Positions 56,145 to 64,000 of a stretch of 64,000 nucleotides of DNA are shown here, in pieces. The stretch spans positions 7,809,847 through 7,873,846 of the forward strand of contig OZ007507.1 in the NCBI GenBank assembly GCA_963931865.1, read 5' to 3'. Every line of letters begins with the position of its first letter. The stretch's first letter is position 1. The notes under the pieces were generated by a model. It did no database searches. It was not told where the DNA came from and was given only the letters and a program-made list of their open reading frames with translations. This DNA comes from Axinella damicornis (lineage: Eukaryota; Porifera; Demospongiae; Axinellida; Axinellidae). The position numbers and the translations under genes are program-made.

Positions 56145-58500
56145 CTATGGGTGGTTGTATAGTCCCTGGGAAAGGTGGTATGTTAGGAAGCAGTCTGTTT
56201 CGCAGTGGCCAGTGTGACAAAGTCTTATCCTGCACTCTTCACAGAACCAGGTAGTGGAGGTTCGTCTACCCTGCTGTGTGCAGTACCCACATCTCCCAGT
56301 GTTGACTTTGACAGGGTAGTGTGGTAGCTTGATTCTCCTGGTGCGTGATGCTGTCTGATGTTCATTGCTGGTTGGTCGCCCTCGATATTTACGGGAGTTG
56401 TATGTGCCAATCATCTGTTTTGCCAGGTCCACTCGAAAGTCCTTGGTTGTCAAGTTCTTCTTCACCCCAGGTGAGTACTGAAACAGACTGAAGGCATTGA
56501 CGATTGCTAGCTCGAAGAAAAACCAGAATATGTATTTGTAACACTTCCTTGATTTCAGCCTCACTTGGTAATAGCCCCGAAGTTGGTCACTACGATCAAC
56601 CCCACCCATGAACTGATTGTAGAGACGTACAGATTCTGGGCAAGGAACCAGTGTACGCACGCCATCTTTCTGCTTTCTTCGTACTGGTACTTCCACATTG
56701 GGCTGGGAATTTGTTGAGAGCACAGTTACACATTTGGTATCCTGCCACACAGTAAGCAACGTTTCCTCTCTTTCTTTGTACAGTGTACTACCTCGGCTCC
56801 CAATTCCCTTCTTCAAAGATGGTCTGATCTCCTTGGGAAAACACTTCCTACCGGAGCTGTATGTTCCACATGCATAGATCCCGTCTTTCAGGAGGTCAGC
56901 AAAAAGAGGTAAGCTGGTAAAGAAGTTATCACAGTACACACGGTACCACTTCCCAACCAGATTCCTTGTTAGCCGCTTTACCACGTTGCCACCGAGCCCT
57001 ATCTCTGGTTCGCCGTCCTTTTTGCCAGTATAGATCTCTGCCTCACAGACATACCCTGTCACAGAATCAGCTCGAACCCACGCTTTGAAACCCCTCTTTG
57101 TCGGTTTCTTAGGCATGTATTGTTTCATGCTCGACCTACCCTTGAAGGGAATCATGCCTTCGTCTATTGCATTCTGGCAGTGGGGTGCAAAACAGGCTAG
57201 AAATCGTTCCGACAGGATGTTGATCACAGGTCGTACCTTACCAAGTTTGTCATACGTGGGGTCATCTCTACCAACAAGTGCTTCATTGTCCGCAAAGTGT
57301 AGGTACCTGGAGATCTCAAAGAAACGGTCACGAGGAATTCGGTCTGCTACAGGTGCATAGTGGTATGTTGGATCTTTTCTCCAGTAGTCACTGAGAGCAG
57401 GTACCCAGTTGATCCCCATCAAAATCATGAACCCAAAATAGGCCCAGATCTCCTCTGTGTGCACTGCTTCCCATGTAGCATACCGCTCCTCTCCCATGAC
57501 TTGCCTAGCGTACGTGTTCGTTTGCTCGACAATCATGTCTATGAGGGTGGTTGTGAAGAACAGCTGGAACACATGGAGGACAACTGCTGGGAGGAAGACT
57601 TTTGGGCCTACGAACTCAGCAAAAGGCTGGAGTGACACTGTGGAAGGAGTACAACTCCACTGTGGTGCTGCATCCTGGGTGGTTGATCTGCCACATCCAC
57701 GTGTAGAGCCTTGTATTCTGGGGGGTGGGGGAAGTGACAGGATTTTTCTGGTATAGTTATGTATACAATTTGGATACCTCTGGGTCCTTCCTCCAGATCC
57801 TTGACCTCGTCCTCGCCCCCTACCTCGTCCTCGACCCCCACCTCGTGCTTGACCCCTACCTCGTCCTCGACCTCGACCCCGTCCTCGTCCTCGACCTCGA
57901 CCCCGTCCTCGTCCTCGACCCCGTCCTCGCTGCCCTCTCCCACGTCTGTAAGTGTTTGCATACAAACATTCAATGTCTTTTTGTGTAATACACTTACCCT
58001 CAGGCCTTCCATCCCCACTCTAAATACTTCCTATTCCTGTTGCTCTTTTGTTGTTACATCTACACTAACTTGTGTGGTTATTTAGCATCAACCCTTGTTC
58101 TGAGTATGAACTACATTCAATGTAATGGAGTCTCATGCATACCCACATACACATACATTAGGTCACTGGAAGTGGAACTGCCGCCACTCATCTCCTGGTC
58201 ACTTTCCTCCTCGTTATCACTGCTATTACTGCTCATCTCCTTGTCACTTTCCTCTTGGTTACACAAATCTCCCTGAAATTCACCACCACCTTGCACCATC
58301 TCATTGTAATCAAGCTCCATCTGTTCATCCAAATTGCTTGCATCGTCCAGGTCACTGCCTCTGCCCATCTGTAGCTCATCATCACTTGGATAACCCATCT
58401 CTTCATCGCTACCATCACACATAGGCTCATCCAGTCCATCATCATCACCGTCATCGTCATCAAGCAAATCCAGCACCTCTGTAGCAGTGTACCTAGCCAT
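56145..58500 (-). CDS. piggyBac-family transposase, two exons, apparently intact
   Basis: piggyBac transposases cut and paste DNA at TTAA sites. Exon 1 (58500-58157) starts MARYTATEVLDLLDDDDGDD and is strongly acidic, like the N-terminus of PGBD proteins. A GTATGT donor and an ACTTACAG acceptor remove a 211 bp intron and join in phase. Exon 2 (57945-56145) begins with about 45 residues of RG repeats. The catalytic core follows: EIWAYFGFMILMGINWVPAL, AIDEGMIPFKGR (first Asp), YRVYCDNFFTSLPLF (second Asp) and MGGVDRSDQLRGYY (third Asp). The C-terminal Cys-rich domain is CGYCTQQ, WFCEECRIRLCHTGHCETDC. There are about 715 residues with no stop or shift. The RG-rich insertion is unusual and comes from a DNA microsatellite (57790-57945). 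Terminal repeats were not located, so mobile element or domesticated gene cannot be decided. Confidence 0.9.
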
Positions 58501-59853
58501 TTTGCTGATTTGGCAACACCTACTTACTTTGGTTACAAATTAGGCTATGAATAATCACAAAGACAGCTGTGAAGTGCGTTGGCAGTTGCGATTGTTGAGC
58601 TAGTTCGCGATCGCGATCGAAGAGCAGCAGTACAGCAGCTGTATGTCAGGTAAGCAGGGGGAGTAGATCGCGCGTTAGCTGCATGCATTCATGGCGCGCG
58701 ATCGCGTGCGCAACACGGGCAGGTGGACGGGGAATGTTCCGTGAAGCAAGCCTTACCTTAGCACGCTACAGTGCACAGGTGTTCATGGAGATAGCTGCTC
58801 TTGTGGGAGCGCTCTGACGCTGTAAAGACTGCATGTATACCATGTCAACAAAAGTTGACATTCGTATTTCAGGAGAGCTAGTGCAATGTCAACTAAAGTT
58901 GAAAACGGCTCAGTTTAAACAGCTCATAACGAGGACTAACTTCGCTGTTGGTTGATGACACTCCCTCGTAGTTTCTAAGAACCTTTCAGCCATGGTGAAC
59001 CTAAGACAGCCATCTCCCACTTCGAAGAACAACGGTTTACGGCAAACCCCCCCCCCCCCCGGAATAACGAAGAAATCCACCGCCCTTCTGTTAGCAGCCA
59101 ATGTTTCGGGAGTTACGGGACGTTGCTGACTACTTGAAGGTAGGCAGAAAGGAGTGTTTATCTGCATTCTTAGTGCAATCAGCACTTCAATTACACCTAC
59201 GCTGGACACGCCTTTGTGTCAAGAAATGTCAGATGTTCTCCGCCGGTGGGCGTGGACGTCTGGGCACGAGACTAGGCACTACATGAAGAAATTGTGGCAG
59301 TGTCAGCATCGCGAATAGTGAACGTTTTCCGTCCTTGTTACTACTCTTAAGTATGGCCTTGAGAAGCACACGGGTAGGTGGGGCAATGGACACATATAGC
59401 TCACTTTACTTTGCATTACGTAAATTCAAACCCAGATGGTCAATTGAGAGGGTCACATAATATTATTGTTGCAGTTCTACAGCCCTGTTCAGTTGGTAAT
59501 TGCATCCACTTGACATCTCAGCTGTTCGTCTAACCCCCAAGTATGTAAATGCCCCAGATTGAGTGTTTCTAGCATTAGAAATGCCTGTTCTTTTAGTTCA
59601 ACACAAAGTCCCGGGTGTGGTGAAGTCGAAAAGATCACAACGACAACTGTGGTCAAGCACCATGGAAATCGTCTGCTAGTACTTCTTACAGAGCTAATGG
59701 TCTAATAATCCCCCTTCCCACCTTAGGCTTAGATAGTGGTGGTGGGGGGGCATACATGTGATAAGGAGACTGTGATAGATGATTCATTGTGATTGCACCT
59801 TGAAGTCTTCTACCTCTTCTCTTCCTCCATACAGGGTCTCTTGCCCTTTTAAG
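58501..59853. other. Non-coding; likely piggyBac upstream region
   Basis: 58600-58710 is rich in CGATCGCG. A 14-base C run is at 59047-59060. One TAGTCTCG-family end (TGGGCACGAGACTA) is at 59255-59268. No gene was recognised. Confidence 0.45.
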
Positions 59854-59928
59854 ATGTCTTTGCGTGCTGTACTGATCCCTGCGGCAGTTATAGCAGCCAA
59901 CTTAATAGTAACTGTTGTATTTGTGTAA
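59854..59928 (+). CDS. Possible 24-residue hydrophobic microprotein
   Basis: A strong splice-acceptor context (TCTTCCTCCATACAG, ending 59834) precedes an ATG with a 24-codon frame: MSLRAVLIPAAVIAANLIVT VVFV. It is one membrane-spanning helix with a basic start. Tiny single-helix membrane proteins exist in eukaryotes, but I do not recognise this one and the frame may be chance. Confidence 0.25.
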   Translation: MSLRAVLIPAAVIAANLIVTVVFV

Positions 59929-60910
59929 TGCTGTTTTCTGAATGATTGCCAATGATTATTCAGTCACTCCTGTACTGAAATCCTAGTGCCTGCGTCATAA
60001 GAGTCGAGTCAGTGGCCAGTAAACTGCATGATTGCCACGGTTTCTGTGTGGTAGTGCTGTGTTCTCAATTGTATCTCCACTTTGTTGTCTCCTATACAGG
60101 TATAAAGCAGTTATAATTATACCTCGGCACATTCCTCGGCAAAACCCATTCACCAATTATTAGGAAATTATACAGTAGCTAGCTATGCATTAATTTTGTG
60201 TAACTGTTGTCATAATATTATAATTATGGATGATGTATCCTCTGATCGATGATCCCACCCAATCCAATCATCTTGACATAATGGGTGTTTGCCAAAGCAC
60301 GTCGTATGAAATGGGAGAACCGGCAGTGCAACACCAAGGAGGTGAACCCCTCTTTATTATAATGGAGCTAGTGCAGGAGTTCCTGCCTTACCTTGATGAG
60401 AGTGTATAGAGGGACAAGAAGGGTATTATGATGCATGCTGAGATTATTATTATAATGACTATATAGCTGCATGGCATGATGCCTTGATCCATGATGGAAG
60501 TATAGCTAAATTGATCGAATTTAAAGGATCCAGCCTAGTTTGGTTCTAATAATTATGCATGAACTTGTGAGCCTGTTGTATCAGGAGCTTATGAGCGCCG
60601 CGAAGCGGCGGGCTCCTGGTTGTATAGATCCACGTGATTGTTTAACATGACTTCTGGTGATGAGAGTGCTATAAGCTGCTTCATCGATCAGCATGGTTGA
60701 ATGCAATATTGACTATAATTAGGCAATGTACTATAGTAAATTGTTCTGCATGGTCTTCAGCACGTAGTGTTCTTTGTGCCACGACATTCTCCACAGGCTA
60801 TAGCTGTCATGTTCACAGCAAATGACGGGAGGTCTTGTTGTCAGCACCAGTCACGGTAAGGAGGTGTTGCATGGTAGCCTTCAGCCAAGTTGTTGATGGC
60901 AAGTGTGGGT
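59929..60910. other. Non-coding, nothing clear
   Basis: A small CG-rich hairpin GAGCGCCGCGAAGCGGCGGGCTC lies near 60592. The end may include the 3' untranslated region of the F-box gene. Confidence 0.4.
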
Positions 60911-61504
60911 TCACAGTCTGCGCAGCCTCTTCTTGCTCTTCTTGGTGCCACAGATGGCCTCTGACTGCCTGGGCCTTTTGCTGGGGTTCACTCTCCCACT
61001 ACTCTCCCCCCTCGTGCCTGCAGGGCTTGGCGTTTGGGATGTTGTTTTTGATGTCTGGAAACGTGACTGTGTGTTTGGTGTGAAGGCAGCTAATGGTCTA
61101 CGCTTAACTGGGGATACTGTGGTCTCCATTGGTTCTTCAGTCTTGTGCAGGTTTTCAGCATTCTCCTTGCACTGCCTGCAATAGGTGCTGACTTTGCTCA
61201 TGAATTTGGCACCAGAGGAGACAAGGTGATTCCACGTTGTGCAGACTTGCTGAGAGCTGCAGAGGTCAGTTGGGTTGAGGTGGGAGATGATTCTCTCGGC
61301 AACTTGGGGTACTCCTCCCAGGTACAATGTACTCAGGATGTCCTTGTGAGCTGGAGGGGAGGGGGGAAGACTAGTACTCTTAGGCGTCACTGCTGGCGAC
61401 AACAGGGAGAGGGGCGAGAGAACTCGGGGAGAATAGACTACGGTCTTGGTGGAGGAGGGCGTCATGAGGACGGAGGAATGCTTTGGTGTCATGAGTTTCC
61501 CCAT
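60911..61504 (-). CDS. F-box protein, Emi1/FBXO5-like, with LRRL tail
   Basis: Emi1 and Emi2 inhibit the anaphase-promoting complex (APC/C) and so control cell-cycle timing. From ATG at 61502-61504 the protein has 197 residues. Residues 20-52 are rich in SP/TP sites (VVYSPRVLSPLSLLSPAVTP), typical of CDK-regulated proteins. An F-box spans about 56-100: GVPQVAERIISHLNPTDLCS, QQVCTTWNHLV. KRRPLAAF (134-141) resembles an RxxL destruction box. The end, CGTKKSKKRLRRL, matches the LRRL tail of Emi1-type inhibitors, also seen in the E2 enzyme UBE2S. The zinc-binding region that normally lies between D-box and tail is absent; only CRQC (109-112) remains. The frame extends upstream without an ATG to an alternative acceptor near 61577. 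It is intronless as read. Identification rests on domain order and tail. Confidence 0.6.
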   Translation of the reverse strand: MGKLMTPKHSSVLMTPSSTKTVVYSPRVLSPLSLLSPAVTPKSTSLPPSPPAHKDILSTLYLGGVPQVAERIISHLNPTDLCSSQQVCTTWNHLVSSGAKFMSKVSTYCRQCKENAENLHKTEEPMETTVSPVKRRPLAAFTPNTQSRFQTSKTTSQTPSPAGTRGESSGRVNPSKRPRQSEAICGTKKSKKRLRRL

Positions 61505-61942
61505 TTTCGCAGTATTACTGTTGAATAATGCATGGCTGTACACTGAGGTGACAGGAGATATGATGAAATCCACAATCTGAGATGACTATTCCAAGGAGAT
61601 AGCGTCCTTTTACCTCTCGCCAGTCACACGTCCAACAAGGGTCTCGGCTGAAGTCCATCGTGCGCCACAAGGATTTCTAATTTCCCACCCAAGAAAGCAC
61701 AGCTTTTTCCAATGACCAATCAGAATGCAGCATATTTACTGACTTCGCGGGCTGCTTTGTGTTTGCACGGGAAAGAATCTACACTCAAGGTGCGTGACCA
61801 CGCTATACACACATCCAAGATCTTGACCTAGCCTCGCACTCAGACCTTGATGTTACCCCTGCGTCATGCACCAGTAAACTACAATCATGCGATTAAGTTG
61901 TCCAACTAATAGACCATGGGAGGGGAGGGGAAAGTGACGGTG

Positions 61943-62009
61943 GGCATGGCCTAGCCTCGTTCCCAGGCTCTCGAGAACGAGAGCCCGGGAACGAGGGCTA
62001 GGCATGGCC
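61943..62009. mobile_element. Micro-MITE, 49 bp, with 9 bp target duplication
   Basis: GGCATGGCC at 61943-61951 and 62001-62009 flanks an insert that begins TAGCCTCGTTCCCAGGCTCT and ends with its complement. The centre is CTCGAGAACGAGAG. It is almost fully palindromic. Confidence 0.9.
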
Positions 62010-62394
62010 CAACCTTCAAAGGGTTCTGGGTCTGGTATCCCCCTCCAACGTTTGAGGCTTCCAAAACCGGTACAGCAGAGCTACCGGAGGGTTTTCTCGA
62101 GATGCTGTTCACATCCACGCAAAAATAGTAAGTACGCGGAACAGAGAAATTAGTATTTTGGGGGATGTGCAGCCCTATTCTTTGAAGAAATGCTTGTGGC
62201 AGTGGGAACGAGGCTAGGTCATGATCACTTGTTTGTGCTTCCATGGTCACTAACACTAGTTTGTGTTTGCACTTTGCACAGAAGTAATGTTTCCATAACG
62301 CAGTTGTATGGTTTACCTTTCCGAGACAGAAGACTAGTTAGAGTTCTGTCTTTCCGGCATGATTCAGAGTGAAAACTGTTTACCTTCTTTGCAG

Positions 62395-62588
62395 AGAATG
62401 TTCCGGCATGGCCGAACCTGCCTTGGACACTACAAGACACCTCAGATTGCAATTGACTTGACTACCCTTGACGGGTTTACCACGATGGTGGCTAACGAGG
62501 GCCTGGAGAAGGCTGAGCCTATGGACCCAGGCCCCCCGGGACCGACGGCTTTACATCCCCTCCGAAGGATGTGGTGTGAACTATTTCA
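62395..62588 (+). CDS. Possible exon of an unidentified gene
   Basis: Between TACCTTCTTTGCAG and TTTCAG/GTGAAAC, the frame reads MFRHGRTCLGHYKTPQIAID, LTTLDGFTTMVANEGLEKAE and PGPPGPTALHPLRRMWCELF. Composition is protein-like over the full 194 bases and both splice sites are good. A preceding stretch (62281-62370, SNVSITQLYGLPFRDRRLVR) may be another exon but lacks a usable donor. I do not recognise the family. Confidence 0.35.
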
Positions 62589-62670
62589 GGTGAAACGCCT
62601 TCAAGAACACACCTACTCATTTTTTAGGGGGTAGAGCTGAGTCAACTCCTAGGAGAAAGAAAATCTCCTA

Positions 62671-62745
62671 TGGCAATGATGGGATTCGAACCTGCAACCT
62701 TTCGATTAGCAGTCGAATGCTTTAACCACTAGCTCGGCCACCAGC
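62671..62745 (-). repeat. tRNA-derived SINE head (tRNA-Ser-GCT-like)
   Basis: The minus strand has A box TGGCCGAGCTAGTGG, a perfect anticodon stem TTCGA/TCGAA around loop CTGCTAA, and B box GGTTCGAATCC. There is no long variable arm, as true tRNA-Ser requires, and the acceptor and T stems pair poorly, so this is a SINE or tRNA pseudogene. A short hairpin (GGAGATTTTCTTTCTCC) follows. Confidence 0.6.
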
Positions 62746-62848
62746 AGTGTGCAGAGAATGCACTGACATAGCCCAACCCTGGTGGACACTGTATGACTTA
62801 GCTCAGCTGATATGCGTGGTTCTGCAGTTCTCAGGATGACTCACTGTA

Positions 62849-63081
62849 CCAATCCCTTAGCCTCGTACCCAGTCCCACACCCAGCTTTCTGTCGCTTGCA
62901 GTGCAGTAAAGCGAGGAGATGGCTGAATAACACGCAAAACGTAGCGTCTTCGTTCTGAAAATTTTGCCATTTTCGATTACGTCATGCTCATGTGAGGAAA
63001 TGTACCAGGCCCTCCCCGCTTTACCGTACTGCAAGCGATGGAAAGCTGGGCATGGGACTGGGAACGAGGCTACCAATCCCT
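62849..63081. mobile_element. MITE, 215 bp, TAGCCTCG family, with 9 bp target duplication
   Basis: CCAATCCCT at 62849-62857 and 63073-63081 flanks an element beginning TAGCCTCGTACCCAGTCCCA and ending TGGGACTGGGAACGAGGCTA. The outer arms are about 45 bp. The centre (AACGTAGCGTCTTCGTTCTG) also occurs in the 12744-13190 element. Confidence 0.9.
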
Positions 63082-63125
63082 AGCTGTGTGCTCAGTCATG
63101 CTATTATTGTAATATAAACAGGCAG

Positions 63126-63840
63126 AATGAAAATCAGTTCATTTCGTTTCCGAGACCATGCTAATGCTGAAAATCACCTCTGCTTCAATGTAAGCCAGTG
63201 CAAATCAATGCTCATTAATTTCTAGAAAAAGAAACCCTCTTCAATGTCCAGAGTTGACAGTTTGTGGTCAAGTATTTGAACAGGTGGAATGCTTTAAATA
63301 TTTGGGTGTACTACTCACCTCCGACCTGAGCATACTGAAACCAATTTTGCTCGAAGGCCAAGAAACTCTTGGGTATGATATATCGCCGCTTTTCAGAACA
63401 TTCAAACCCTGACACTCTATTGCATCTGTTTGAAAGCATGGTTCGGCCACATCTTGAGTATGCTTCCCAGGTATGGGACCCATACCTTCAGAAAGATATC
63501 AAACTGCTTGAGGGAGTCCAGAAGTTTGCCCTCAGGATATCAGTGTAGCAAGAGCTATTACATGAGCTATGAGGACCTACTGGACACCTTCCAGCTTAGC
63601 CTCGTTCCCAGGCACTCGGTAATTGGAGCGCCTGGGAACGAGGCTACTTCCAGCTCCCTGACCTATCAACGAGGAGACTTTATCTCAGATTCTCATTACT
63701 GTTTAAGATTGTACACGAGTCATTCTTTTTCCCTTCCAACATTTTTGTAACCATGAACTCCACATCACGTCAGGCTAAACCGTACATGTATCGTCAACCT
63801 TTTGCTCATACCAACGAATATGACAACTCTGTCTACTTTT
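63126..63840 (+). pseudogene. Reverse transcriptase C-terminus of a second non-LTR element
   Basis: Fragments in different frames match the end of a retrotransposon reverse transcriptase: FEQVECFKYLGVLLTSDLS (about 63279 onward), then KKLLGMIYRRFSEHSNPDTL, then MVRPHLEYASQVWDPYLQKD (63438 onward), with a stop after KFALRISV at 63547. Beyond a 50 bp MITE the frame resumes (PDLSTRRLYLRFSLLFKIVH) to a stop at 63840. Several shifts show decay. This is a different lineage from the 16.6-22.6 kb element. Confidence 0.7.
63588..63655. mobile_element. Micro-MITE, 50 bp, with 9 bp target duplication
   Basis: CTTCCAGCT at 63588-63596 and 63647-63655 flanks the 50 bp insert TAGCCTCGTTCCCAGGCACT ... GCCTGGGAACGAGGCTA. 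The insertion splits the reverse transcriptase remnant, and removing it with one target copy rejoins the reading frame. Confidence 0.95.
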
Positions 63841-64000
63841 AACCATTTAAGCCCCATTGACGTCTATGGACGTCATTTAGACCCTATGCACTTGTAGGGC
63901 TTCTCGTCAGTCCAAAAAGAGACCAAAAAGGCTTCAGAGGGCCTAGGGACAACTTGTCGTGGGCGTTTTGATTTTAATGAGATTCATAGACCCCACCCAG
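63841..64000. other. Window end, nothing recognised
   Basis: A short palindrome TTGACGTCTATGGACGTCAT lies at 63877-63896. Sequence ends at 64000. Confidence 0.4.

Noticed and set aside
57608..58018. Acidic minus-strand frame over the RG-coding repeat
   Set aside because: It is the other frame of the microsatellite that encodes RG in the transposase; the spliced frame explains the locus.
62671..62745. Functional tRNA-Ser gene
   Set aside because: Anticodon stem and boxes are good, but there is no long variable arm and acceptor and T stems mispair. Treated as a SINE head.

Overview
The window reads as nuclear DNA of an invertebrate animal, most likely a marine sponge. Coding signal comes in short exons bounded by GT/AG splice signals, not in operons. 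There are many young fold-back elements, microsatellites and G/C homopolymers. A partial death-domain gene has the split, glycine-rich style common in sponge immune-type genes. The sponge assignment is inference from gene and repeat style only; no rRNA or other marker is present.

Layout. 0-6.3 kb: a decayed ADAR-type adenosine deaminase on the minus strand, then a 2.3 kb element with inverted ends that carries a nested, almost perfect palindrome. 6.9-10 kb: a DNA transposon with 261 bp inverted repeats enclosing a broken transposase-like gene, a tRNA-derived SINE head beside it, and a second perfect palindrome. 12-16 kb: tandem repeats and MITEs. 16.6-22.6 kb: a nearly complete non-LTR retrotransposon (PHD-finger ORF1; endonuclease/reverse transcriptase ORF2) with one homopolymer frameshift, one in-frame stop and a 62 bp minisatellite in its 3' region. 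24.6-29.8 kb, minus strand: exons of a death-domain protein and of a DEAD-box helicase, within a locus whose introns were locally duplicated. 37.6-38.6 kb: a promoter-like region with an E2F-type site and an unidentified gene. 39.3-43.6 kb, minus strand: carboxyltransferase (PCCB-like) exons within a segmental duplication, both copies decayed. 44.7-46.8 kb: exons of an unknown gene and a MITE-derived minisatellite. 47-52.4 kb: a cluster of repeated units, each resembling a promoter plus first coding exon ending in a splice donor. 53.6-54.6 kb: exons of an unknown gene. 56.1-58.5 kb: an apparently intact two-exon piggyBac transposase with acidic and RG-rich N-terminal extensions. 60.9-61.5 kb: an Emi1/FBXO5-like F-box protein with an LRRL tail but no zinc-binding region. 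63.1-63.8 kb: a truncated reverse transcriptase interrupted by a 50 bp MITE.

The most striking theme is a family of very short palindromic insertions (37 to about 440 bp) with ends TAGCCTCGTNCCCAG. Six copies show perfect 9 bp target-site duplications, which are read directly in the sequence. Most cellular genes here are only partly visible. No functional pathway links them, and several look decayed.
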